Positions 11,380 to 22,436 of a stretch of 64,000 bases of DNA are shown here, one piece after another. Within the stretch, counting starts at the first letter, position 1. The number at the start of each line of letters is the position of its first letter. The stretch is taken from contig NC_026507.1 in assembly GCF_000182925.2 (NCBI RefSeq), forward strand, positions 2,294,001-2,358,000, read 5' to 3'. The stretch is from Neurospora crassa OR74A (lineage: Eukaryota; Ascomycota; Sordariomycetes; Sordariales; Sordariaceae). The notes under the pieces are model-generated. The model saw only the letters and a program-made list of their open reading frames with translations. It did no database searches and was not told the DNA's origin. The position numbers and the translations under genes are program-made.

Positions 11380-13280
11380 GCCCTCTAAGTTTAATTTACA
11401 ATTAAATATAGAAGTAAGTGAAGGTAGACCTCGTTATACTATAGCTAAGCTAGTAGATTTTAAATATAGTATTCAATAGGTAAGAGATAGTAAAGGCAAT
11501 ATTATTTAAAATTCGGTAGATCTACTTAATAATTTTTATAATATAATAAAGGGACGTTTCGTTAGATGTATACCTATTTATTATTTTACTACTATTAAAG
11601 TCGATTATAATATAATAGTTATTATTGCTAGTAAAGTTTAACGATTTATATTAAAGAATTATCGAATCGTATGTAAGTAAGGCAACTTTGAATTATATTG
11701 GTTGCTAGCTATAAAAAAGTAAGTTAAGGTACTCGAAAATAGGGGAGTTTATACCTTAGTCCCCAAATCCCTAGATATAGAAATACTACTTAGAAAATAG
11801 GTATATAACGAAAAATATAATATTGATATTAAAGATTAGAAAACTAGAGCCAAATAGGTAGTTTATAGAAATTTCGAATAAGGTAATTAGGCGGTGCAAG
11901 AGATTTATATAGTAGTAGCCTATCCGGTTAATATTAGACTAATTTTAGCGATTATAGTTATAAACGATTATAAGTACTACTAATTCGATTTGAATACTAC
12001 TTTCTTAAACGTTTCTATCCTTAATAATACTTAGTATTATATTAAATAGCCGATAACGTTTAAAAGGTCTATACCCGGTTACAATAAAGAAAATATAGTA
12101 TACTAGCTTACAAAGGCACTTTACAATCTTAGACATTCCCTACTTCATTAATTTAATATTTTAATACTAGTATTTAAAGAAGTTGGATTTATCCTAGTAT
12201 TTATAAATTCTTACTTACTTACCAATAAGGTATTAGGTGTATTATTAATTCTATATATTAATAACCTTCTTATTACTACGCCGATAATCGCTATTATTAA
12301 TTAAATTGAAGATTAGCTCGCCAATTAATTCAAATTCAAAGAATTAGGAGAAGTATATATATTTCTAAATTACAATATCGTCAGGGACCACCAAACTCGC
12401 ACAATCTTTTTATTTTAAGAATGATATATTAAGTTAATTATTGCTAAGTTTAATAATAGTAGAACTAAATTCTATAGCGTTAAAATACTATAGCTACCGA
12501 ATTATAAGTTCTATAGGGGTAATAACGTATCCCCGGAAGAAGCCAAATCTTACCCCAAGAAGACTAATTGATTAAACTAAGTATTAATAAATACCCAGCC
12601 AAATATTGCCTTTACCGTTAATAAATTATTAGAAGGTATTAAAAAGCCTATTGACTATTATTTCGTCGTTATAAAGCATTTATAGCGATATCTATCCGAA
12701 TATCCCGATTTAGGTATTGAATTGGACGGTATACTATTACTATCAATAGCCCCATCCTTCTACGCGTATATAAACGTATCCTTTGCCGACGATATTCCTT
12801 TAAGGAAGAGTACTGCGGGCTACTTTGTGTTCTTTACTTACAGCCCCGTCCTTTGGAAGTCTAAATAATGGAATTTTATTACAATTAGTATAATAGAAGC
12901 GGAGTTTACCAACCTAGTGCCCATAGCCAAGGCTTGCGACTAGGTTGGTAGTATACTGGATAATTTGAACATAAATCTAGGAGTCTACAAAGTTAATAGA
13001 GTACTCTATATAGATAGTAACAACGCTAAGGATCGGGTTCTCAACCCCAATCTACCCGCTAGAAATAGATATATCGATATACGGTATAAATATTTAATTT
13101 AAGAAGTAGAAAGGAAGGTATTTACAATTAAGTATTTGTTAAGTAACGAAATGCTAATTAACGGTCTAATAAAGCCGTTGAAGCTGAATAAGTATACTAA
13201 ATTTATTAAATTAATGGGTATAGTCTAGAAGAAGGTTCCCTGGGCTTGAAATATCATTAATACTATAAAAGATATTACAA
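11380..13280 (+). pseudogene. Copia 1 reverse transcriptase and RNase H, degenerate
   Basis: The RT domain opens with a block resembling RARWVVCGNFEQG (about 11850-11890) and YYQFDLNTTFLNV (about 11976-12010). The catalytic YVDD has become LYINN at about 12252-12266, two Asp-to-Asn changes typical of RIP. RNase H follows, with SFADDIPLRKSTAGYFVFF (12778-12835), a tryptophan-lysine-serine block (SPVLWKSK) and IIEAEFTNL. The tail ends shortly before the right LTR. This enzyme would copy element RNA to DNA; the present copy is inactive. Confidence 0.9.
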
Positions 13281-13326
13281 TGTAAATAGTATAGGGGTTT
13301 AGACACTCTTTGGCAGTCTTTTAGTC

Positions 13327-13336
13327 TATGGGGGTG
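13327..13336 (+). promoter_or_regulatory. Polypurine tract of Copia 1
   Basis: ATGGGGGTG-type G-rich run immediately before the right LTR; Copia 2 has TAGGGGTG in the same place (41897-41904). This is where plus-strand DNA synthesis would start. Confidence 0.6.
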
Positions 13337-13520
13337 TGTTGGTAGGTCTGGCATTTACTGGGTATAGTATTTACTAGGCACAGCCTAGTCCCTACTCTGT
13401 GCCCTGCCCCAACCGTACTATATTTAGCCTTCTAGATTTTGCTAGTCTCCCTCTTTCTCCTCTTCTCTATAGCACTCAATCAATCGTATCCAACCGCTTG
13501 ATCTCGTTAGTGATCCCACA
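13337..13520 (+). repeat. Copia 1 right LTR
   Basis: 184 bp starting TGTTGG and ending TCCCACA, close to the 175-bp LTRs of Copia 2. It is far less RIP-mutated than the element body, in line with RIP sparing short repeats. Confidence 0.85.
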
Positions 13521-14814
13521 GCTCTTCTAAATTAGTAGTTTAGGTTTAATTATTTATTTATTAATAACGTTGCTTCTTCCTAAAGTAGCTACTCGCTATT
13601 AAAACTAAACGCTATACGAGCGGTTTAGAACTGGGTTAATCCCCTCCTCCCATTTCCCCTCCTATCTACTACTAATATCGGTATAGTAAAGTATATTAGT
13701 ATCTTTTATTACCCGGGGTAAAATGTATTAGTTATTAAATAGAATTAAAGAGGTATACAAATACTTGTTAGTGAGTCCCCCCCCCTCCCCCCTTTTTTCC
13801 TTCCTCTTAAATACCTATCTAACTATTTACTAATTCTTAATTTATATAAATTTACTTACCTTCTTAATTTTATTAACTTAATATCCTTATACTATTACCT
13901 CCTAATATCGATATTTAATATCGATATCCAACATCGCTACTATCCTACATCACCCTACGGGGCACCTAATTAGTAATACGTAGGCTTTCGAGACGAAGTT
14001 AGAAGGGTAAAGTGATTAATTTTATTTACCTACCCTATTGGTTCGGATAATATTATTTTAAATCCTTAAAAATAAATCATTAATATGGATTAGGATACTC
14101 GAGAATAATTGGGGCTATAGTAATAAGATTAACAATTTCCATTAGAATTACAATTCGTATTTAAAGTTAAATATTCAATTAATTTGTTTTTCAATCTTTT
14201 AATTAATTTATCTTTTAATTATTTAGTCTTTTAGTCTTTCAATTATCCTATTAAATAATTCAATTATTTAATCAATTAATTAAATATTTATCCAAGATAG
14301 AGTTCAAACCTAATTAAGAGCCGCCCCCCGGTAGTTAATAGCCGCCTCTTAATAATTAAGAGTAGAATTAGATTTGCTAATATACTAGTTATAGTAAAAA
14401 GAAACCAATATTAGTATTTATTAGTAAGAATAATCTAAACCTTCTTATAGTTACTTATAACGTTTACTATAATAAACGTACTTTAGTAAGTTATTTCTCC
14501 TCTTTATTATTATTACCCAATCTATTATTTCCCTTTCTATTAGTTAATTAATTAATTACTAATATTACTTATTTAATAGTAAATCCTTTAAAATATATAA
14601 ATCCTACTATAAACCTAGTATACTGTATTATTCTACTACCTGCGGGTAAATAGTACCCTCGAGGGTTAAAATCCGAACTGCGGGGGGTTGTAGGTGTAAT
14701 TTAGGTAATATTAGTTAGTTAGCTATTTAATAATAGGTAATATTTTAAATAATTAACCTTTTACCTTTTTAAAATCGGTTTTAACGATATTAAATAGTAT
14801 TAAGTTTACAATTT
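13521..14814. other. AT-rich spacer; polypyrimidine tract and short inverted repeat
   Basis: No credible gene. It contains a C/T-only run at about 13778-13803, T- and C-rich low-complexity sequence (14180-14240), and an 8-bp inverted repeat ATTAAGAG/CTCTTAAT at 14313-14320 and 14346-14353 around a CCGCC-rich loop. The 5' end of the Helitron may lie in this stretch, but I could not identify it. Confidence 0.5.
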
Positions 14815-15489
14815 GCCGCTAATTTTAATACCGTTAATTCTAATACTTCTAATAATCCTACTGTCCCTAATCCTACTACTAGTAATAAATAAAGTCCCGA
14901 AGCCGCTTTAATATTATTACTGGAAGATACTTGTACCTAACTTCGTAATAGGAGACCCGTACTATTAAAAGTTATAAAGTATTTCAACAATACCCTCCAA
15001 TAATAAGTCTAGGAGAATTTGCCCCCTTAGTAAATCTAGTAACCTATATAGCCTCAATAACCTATATAGCCTCAATAATTTATATAGCTTTAACAACCGC
15101 AACCGCAACCACAACTACAACCCCCGGCATTTCAATATCTAAATCCCTATTAATATCTTAATAGCGAGGATATTAATATTTCTATACAAGAGTTACTCGA
15201 CTTTAAACAACAGCAATAACAATAATAAGGGGAATTCGGACTTTATATAATTATATATTAAAAATTCAAGGTTAGATAACGTTAATTATAATAGCCTCTC
15301 TAACCCCCCCCTACTACAAATCTAATAATTTTAATATTAATGGATAATCCAACTCCAACCGGCTTGAAAAGCTAGTTTAGAACGGCCTATTAATTGTTCG
15401 ATTTAATTTTTGTAACCTTAACCTCAAATTAATACCCAATCTACTACTATTAGTATTTCTTATTTTAAAATTTATACTCCCTAATATTA
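14815..15489 (+). pseudogene. Helitron protein, probable N-terminal Gln/Asn/Pro-rich part (split by LINE 1)
   Basis: Reads as a Gln/Pro/Asn-rich segment when TAA/TAG are taken as former Gln codons, including IQPQQPIQPQQ and PQPQPQLQPP near 15050-15120. Sequence continuity across the LINE 1 target duplication (15475-15489 equals 22422-22436) shows that this DNA was once joined to 22437 onwards. The downstream side leads into the Helitron gene after another Asn-rich stretch. Assignment as the N-terminal part of that same protein is an inference from position and composition. Confidence 0.45.
15475..15489. repeat. Target-site duplication, left copy, LINE 1
   Basis: TACTCCCTAATATTA, identical to 22422-22436. 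Confidence 0.85.
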
Positions 15490-15589
15490 CTACAAACTGC
15501 TTTAAAACCGGAAATGCCGATTTCTGGTCGAGGAATACTCTAAAACGAAAACTAATAATAGCAATCGACTTAGGAGGGTTATTTACGTC

Positions 15590-17040
15590 CCTTACGATAT
15601 CCTACGACGAACGTAGTAATAGCGTTATATTATTATTACCAATAGTTATTAATAGTAATATTTATAAATTCGAAAACAGCGCCTACAACCCGCTCGCAGA
15701 AATCTCAATATACAACAATCCCGAAGCCGCACTCACTACGAAGATTTCGGATAAAACGGATAAAGATAATAAAATATTAAAGAAATTCATTATTAAAGTA
15801 AATAAATCTACGGACTATAATACCGTTTTAACTAATAATTAATATTAAATTCGAAAATTATTTTTTAAATTCGCGAAGGTACGTATTGGAAAAAGTAGGT
15901 TTATATAACCTAAAGCTAGTAAAGTTAGAATTAATTAATTTATTATTAGGAAGGATTTCAACGATTTAAAGAAGGATATTTTAAAGGAAATTAAGAAAGG
16001 CGTTTAAGAAGTATTAAAGTATTAAGTTAATATTATAGCGAAAGTTAGCCCGAGTAAAATTAGTACTACCTTCTAATAACTACTTACTACTATTAAAAAA
16101 TTTATTCCTTTTAACTTCGAACGGTAGTTTACTATTAAAGGAGTAATAATTACCGTTGAATTTATAAACTATTTAAACGAAAATACGAAAACGACCCTAG
16201 TTATTTATTTAAGTAAGAAGAAACTTAGTTTAGTAGTCCGTATAATTATTAGGATATTAATAACCGGAAATTATATAATTATATTTAATAAACCTATATA
16301 TATCTAATACTAGTAAAATTAAGCGTAGGTTAAAGAAGTTTTCGGCCCTAATATTTTTATTACTATAAATATTATAGGTATATTAGTTTGGGGCGTACCT
16401 TAGGATAGTATTAATAATTATACTATAGCGGAAGCTATTTTAAATATAGTAAAAGAGAGGAACCTGGAGGTATTTATTATTAGAATTCGGTTATAGAAGA
16501 GAAAGGATGGAGAGAATAGAGGCTTACTCCTTATAGAAATCGTTACTATATTAGTAATATATTTCCTCTAGAATAACCTCTTCCTCTAGGATAGTAATAT
16601 ATACTTATATAAATTGTTCTAAATTTTAAATAACGTTTAGTAATACTTTAGATATTAGGGAATTGGATATATAGTAAAATTTTACTATTAAAATAATATT
16701 TATACTTACTATAGCGAAGCTAAATATAAAGGAGACTATTTTAACGAAGTAAATTATCCGTTTAATAATAATAAATTATTTACTTATTATAAATTATATA
16801 GGAAGAAGGGGTATTATACGTATAATTATAAGGAATACCCTATTTTCCGGAAGGTAATTATAAAGGCGTTTATTACGTACGTTAAAAGGCTATAGGCGTT
16901 CGCCCCCTATAAAAACCTAACTAGAAAGGTATTAGAGCCGATAATAGAAATTGTAAATAAGGGTATTTTATTAAATACCCCCCCTAGCTCTTATATTATT
17001 ACTACTTTAGAGAAATATATTAGAGGAGGCGTAAAAAGGG
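15590..17040 (+). pseudogene. LINE 1 ORF1 (RNA-binding, zinc-knuckle protein)
   Basis: Corresponds to LINE 3 50100-51640. The first half reads FENSAYNPLAEIS (about 15668-15706) and a Lys/Glu-rich region. The C-terminal half (about 16625-16870) has the spacing of two or three CCHC knuckles with Cys decayed to Tyr, followed by YPIFRKVIIKAF, which corresponds to the HPAWSRxC block of Tad-like ORF1 proteins. It would bind element RNA in the RNP. Stops interrupt it throughout. Confidence 0.7.
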
Positions 17041-17289
17041 GATAATTAAAAAAATTAATTGGCTTATCCGCCCGGCTAAAGCCTATAACCCTATAAAATT
17101 TAATAAATAAATACTATATATATTTATAAAATATAGGGGGAAATTAGTTACGTAATAGTAATAGCGCTTATATAATTATAGCCCCTCCTAGGGAAGTAAT
17201 ACCCTTATTTTCTATTAAAGGATTAGAAGGAACCCTATTTTAAAGTAATTAATAGTTTAATTAAAAATACTCTATTAAGATATAGGGAA

Positions 17290-20200
17290 GTTATATAAAA
17301 GGGGAAAATTTCTATTCGAATAAAAGGAGACTTATAATATTATAATAATTTAAGAGCCAAGTAGAAATTTAAATAGGGATATTTATCGTCCTAAAGGTAA
17401 AAGGTATTTCGGGGTTAATTATTCGGAGAAGGGAAGGGTAGTAATATATATAAATAAAAAATAGAATTTGAAGGATTTAGATTTCTAAGTTGAAAAGGAT
17501 TGGATTGTAATTATATTTAAAAATTGAAAGGATTTAATAATTATCTACTCTATCTACTCTCCTATCTTTATATAAAGAATACTAGAATATTAATAGAAGT
17601 TACCGCTCTTCGAATTTATTAAAGCCGGACTTCCGGCGGGAAACTTAATTGTTATTAGGGATTTCAACCTCTACTATTTTAATTAGAATTTAAAGAATAA
17701 AAGTAGCCTAAGGGCTGCCCACCTCCTTATATAAGTATAATACTAGAAATTTGATCTATTTACCCCCTATAGTAAACCGATTAGACTTAGGAATATAATA
17801 TAAGGGGAGAAGGATAGAATAATTAATTATATATAATTATTACCCTGGGTCGAAGCTATATATTAGGGAGTATAGTAATATAAATAAATTAGTTCGGACT
17901 ACTACCTTTAAAAAATTTATATCTAAGTAAAAAGAAAAAATAAAAAAGTTGAAGAAGAAGGAAGATATAGTTGGAGTTTTATAAATATAAAGAAGGTAAA
18001 GGAGGCGTTAGAGAAACGGATATTAGTCCTAGAAAGGATTAATACAATAAAGGACCTTGAATTCGCCTTTTATAGGTTCGATAGAGAATTTATAAATATT
18101 ATAAAGGAATTCGTCTTATATTAGAAGAAAAGTCGGAGGAGGAGAGTGAATTAATAGATATTAAGATGTAAAATAGTTATAAAAGAAGTATAGAAAATAT
18201 ATTAGGAATAATTTAAATATTGGATAATATTAAATTAGAGGGAATTTATTAAAGCTATAATAAAAAAGAAGAGGATTATTGTAAAGGCCTAATAGGCTAT
18301 ATAGTATAATAGCGTTACTAAAGCTTCGAGGAATTTAAAGTAATTTTAATTATTAGAATAATAAATTCGGACCCGAAGTTACTAATTAATAGATCTGCCC
18401 AAATTATTAACCCTTTAAACCTACGAAGGGGTAATAGAAATTAGAAACTATAATAGTAAGGCCAAAATCTTTATTAATTGCTTTTTCCCGAAGGTAGAGG
18501 TTTTAACAAATTATTTACTAAATTGGATTAAACTATTAGAAGGCGCTAACCTAATAATTATTAATGAATTAATTAATAAGGAGGACGTTTAGAATATACT
18601 TTTTAAGATAGCGTTTAATAAGGCCCCCGGAGTTAATTAATATTTAAATAAATTTTTAATATTATATAAATAATTATTCCCATAAATTATAGTATATTTA
18701 ATATCCGTTAGCCTTTAATTCGGCTACTTCCTATAACGGTTTAAAAATATAAAGGTAATTATCCTTAAGAAGCCTAGAAAGAGTATTGCTTAATAAAAGT
18801 TAGTAGTTATATGGAAATTAATATTACTATTTAGTAATATAGGAAAAATCTTCGAAATATTTATAGCTAAGAGATTTATATAGGTAATTAAAGAGTTCAA
18901 CCTCTTACTAAAGGGCTAAATAGGCAACCGGGTAGGCCGTTCGATAGAGTTTATAATCCGGGTAATTACTAATACGGTATATATAGCTTAGAAATTTAGG
19001 GCTGTAATATCCCTTATACTCCTAAATTTGAAAGGAGTGTTTAATAGAGTTAATTATAGGTAGCTTCTATATACCCTATAGGAAATATAATTCCTAATAT
19101 AGATTATTAGGTAAGTAGTGAACTTTGTTATTAATAGGAGAGGTTCCTTCGTTTTTAATAATAAAACGTCCCGCCCTTATATAATTATTATTAACATACT
19201 ATAAAGTTCCCCCCTCTCCCCTATTTTATTTATTCTCTTTATTATTCTATTATACTAAAAGTTAGTAATAATTCTAAATATAATTATAATCAGCTTTATA
19301 AACAATATTAATATTATAGTAGTAACCCGTATTATTAAAGAGAATTATCGGATATTATAAGTAGTATAGGAGGTATATTTGGAATAGGTAGGGGCGAAAG
19401 GTATAGAGTTCGAAGTAATAAAATAGAATTAATATATTTTACGTAGACGAGGGTATTAAGGATGGAAACTTTCTAATTTAGGAATATTATACTTCAATCG
19501 ACGGAATCGATATAATTCCTAAGAGTTTGGTTAAACTATAGTTTTAATTTTAGGGCTTATACGGAAGTAGTAAACTAAAAAATAATAATTTAGATAAATA
19601 TATTTATGAAATTTACAGCGAAAATATAGGGTTGTTCCTTTATTCGAACGAGGGAAATATATACTAAATATATTTACAATACTATTATATATAGAGCTTT
19701 AGTACTTTATTAGTTAATTAAATTTTACGGGAAATTATAAGGGATTGTAATTAAATTAGCGAAATATTAAATTAAATATTTAAAAATTATTATTGAGGCG
19801 TATAAAACTACGTTAATAAAAAACTTCGAAATAGAAATATTCTATCCGCCGTTCGACTTTTACTTTAATAAAAGGGTTCGGGCCTTTAAAGAAAGGCTCG
19901 CCCGGATAAACTAAGTCCGGTTTATTTAAGGGATAGTAATTTAGGTATTTAATTATATTTAAGTATAATAGTCGAAAGGTTAACTACCCGCCGATAAATT
20001 AGAAAGTAGTATTATTAAAGTATAATAGGCCGAAGAATAAGCGCCGACGGAGAAACTATTAGTAATAATAGCCGGTCCTCCCCCGGATTTAAGGACCCTA
20101 CTATTACTATTGTAAATCCTAAAATTAATAGCCGCTAACCGGAAAGAGTAATTAAAAGATATAACGAATTAGAAATAAATATTATACTACAATTACTATT

Positions 20201-20800
20201 TAGCGGCGGCGGTAGCAAAATTAAAGTAATAGTACGAATTTATTATTATTAACCTTACCCCTAAATCTAATAGAGAGGCTATTTAGCAATATATAGTTAA
20301 TATAAAGAAAAAGAAAGGAAAACGCTAAAAATTAAAAAAAGACGAAGAAGAATTATATTTACTAATTGAAACGAAGAATTCCCTCCTTATCTAAACTAAA
20401 ACGGAAATTATCAGCTTCCGGGCCTTCCTCTATAAGAAGAAAGTACCGGACGTTTTAACCCCTATTTATACTTATAGGTTTAAGAAGGAGACCTTCGCTT
20501 ATATTATTCTAAATTACCTTAATATAGATACTAACTTCTAAAATAATTTAAAAGCCTAATTATTAACGAAGGAGGAATTCTAAAAGTTTTTAAATAACGG
20601 AATTAAAACCGAAAGGATTCTATTATAAGCGTTAAGGTTAGGAAGGTTAAGAGAATACTATTTAGTAATCGAATTAGAAGAGGAGTAATATAAAGAAATT
20701 ACAAGGTATTCCTAAAAAGAATATAGAATATTAACAATACTAAAATAAAAAAATAAGAATAGGAATAAAATAATTATACTAATTACGGGAATTATCTAAA
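17290..20800 (+). pseudogene. LINE 1 ORF2: endonuclease and reverse transcriptase
   Basis: The apurinic-type endonuclease is marked by GDFNL decayed to RDFNL (about 17656-17675). The RT fingers/palm region reads FNLLLKGQIGNR (about 18897-18935), LNLKGVFNRVNY (about 19020-19060), SSPLSPILFILF (about 19200-19240), and the catalytic FADD decayed to FINN (about 19292-19315). The thumb continues to about 20800. Both Asp residues of the active centre are Asn. The enzyme would nick target DNA and prime reverse transcription there. Confidence 0.88.
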
Positions 20801-22289
20801 CTACAATTATAATAAAAACCGAAAAATACTATCTAATAAACGTCTAATTATATTTGAAAAATTGTTTAAATAACTCTCTTATACAAATTTAATTCGTAAT
20901 AACCTTATAGTGCTATGAAATTTAATTATTATTTATAAAAGAGCGGCTAGGAGTATTAATAATTATAGGGTTACTAAGGATAGAATTATTACCGCTAAAA
21001 CCGGAGACTATACGAATAAAAATAGTGAGACTACTATTATTAGATATAATATATATAGGAGTAATAGTATTACTACTAAAACCGAATATAATTTAAACCG
21101 GATTTATAGTACTACCGCTGGGAAGAGAAGGAATACGACTATAATGAATATCCCTTATAATTAATTTATAATAACCCTTTTATTAGAAATTAGTAATATT
21201 ATAATTAATAGTGTAGGGAAGACGTTCGAAGTTAATAGGTAATTCGTCTTACTTTAAATATATATATATATAATAAATAAAATTGTTACTAGTACGAATA
21301 AAAATATTTAAATTATATTCGAATTTATTTTAATTACCTAATACTATAATAATAATTATTGTTTAAATAGTATTACAAACGTTATAAAGGCTAATAGGAA
21401 TATTTAATATATATATTTTATAGGTATAGGAGTAAGTAGTATTCTAAGTACCGTTAGTTAGGATAGAAGTTAAATAATAATAAAGAAGAGGAAATATAGA
21501 AAATAAAAGATTTATTAATCGCCGAAATAAGGTAAATCTTCTTAATAATAACCTTATAGAAATTGTTAGGGGAATTAAATTTATTACTACGTAGGACGGA
21601 AGCGAAATTTAGAATATAATAAAGGTAAGGAATTTTACGAACGATACTAATTAAATTAATATAAAGGCCGAAAAGAATAAAATAGGAAACTATACTAATT
21701 CGGAGGAGGATAATTACTAAAGAAATTATAAAGGGTATAAATAAAGAATATAGGTTTTAAAAGTATAATTATAGGGGATATAAGGCCCGGGGACGTATTA
21801 GAAGAGGGACCCTCTATATCGGAAATTAAATTAATTAAATAAGAGCGATAATAGCTAAAAGAAACTATTTTATTAGAGGTTATAATAAAGAAAAAAGAGA
21901 AGGAGGATTAAGAAGGGGCGCTACGTAAGGAATTATATAAATAAAGGAAGGGGGTCCTTATACTATTGTAAATAGAGGTAGATTTGCGGAGTAATAGAAT
22001 AAATAACGGGGAAGAGGAGTTTATAAACGGAATAAGGAAGTAGAGAAGTAGAGTAATAAATAGGAAGATAGGATAGGGAAGTGGGGAGAAGGCGAAGGAA
22101 GGAGCAGTAGGGAGTAAAATAGAAAGGTAATAAAGGAAACGGTACGCCTAATTTAGTCCTATTCCTATTATCCTTATTATTCTAGTATTAGAATAATATA
22201 GTAGTAGGAGAGACGAAATTAGTTCGCTATAGCAGTAGGTGAGAACTGTCACAATTATAAGCAAAGTAGGAGCGGCGTAGAGAACTACG
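20801..22289 (+). pseudogene. LINE 1 ORF2 C-terminal region, domain not recognised
   Basis: Conserved at DNA level in LINEs 1, 2 and 3 (36410-37930 and 55330-56860). One frame is rich in Arg, Lys, Gln and Asn and could be a basic nucleic-acid-binding tail or long 3' untranslated sequence. I could not identify an RNase H motif. Confidence 0.4.
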
Positions 22290-22412
22290 ACCGAGATAGA
22301 GTTAGAGGTTTTCATCCGGCGGTGCTTAATACCGTACGGTTTTCCCCTCCAGAGAACTGGAGAAGGACCCTATGCCAATAAGGCGCTATAGTTATAGCAT
22401 AGGGAATAAGAC
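22290..22412 (+). other. LINE 1 conserved, structured 3' tail
   Basis: Nearly identical in four copies in this window. It contains CTCC-AGAGAACT-GGAG (6-bp stem CTCCAG/CTGGAG, 22347-22362), an 8-bp stem CCCTATGC (22368-22375) with GCATAGGG (22397-22404), and a CGGT/ACCG hairpin at 22320-22334. LINE reverse transcriptases commonly recognise such 3' structures; that role here is inferred. Confidence 0.75.
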
Positions 22413-22421
22413 AATTATTAT

Positions 22422-22436
22422 TACTCCCTAATATTA
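22422..22436. repeat. Target-site duplication, right copy, LINE 1
   Basis: Identical to 15475-15489. Confidence 0.85.

Larger units (their letters stand above)
7588..13520 (+). mobile_element. Copia-type LTR retrotransposon 1, 5' LTR truncated
   Basis: A Ty1/Copia element with the order gag, protease, integrase, reverse transcriptase, RNase H, which is diagnostic of Copia as opposed to Gypsy. The right LTR is complete (13337-13520, 184 bp), but only about the last 76 bp of the left LTR can be matched (7588-7663). The sequence before it is unrelated, so the left end was lost or replaced and no target duplication can be found. RIP has introduced dozens of stops, mainly G-to-A on this strand. 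It is the same family as Copia 2 at 32469-42079 and aligns along its whole length once LINE 2 is removed. Confidence 0.9.
15490..22421 (+). mobile_element. Tad-like LINE 1, full length, RIP-degenerate
   Basis: A non-LTR retrotransposon of about 6.9 kb with 15-bp target duplications, aligned end to end with LINE 3 (50038-56976). It has two frames: ORF1 with zinc knuckles, and ORF2 with endonuclease and reverse transcriptase. The 3' end is a conserved ~115-bp GC-normal tail, then a 9-base untemplated-looking AATTATTAT, with no long poly(A). The RT resembles the Tad1 clade of filamentous fungi. Both C-to-T and G-to-A RIP changes are present, and both frames are riddled with stops. It disrupts the Helitron gene. 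Confidence 0.9.
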
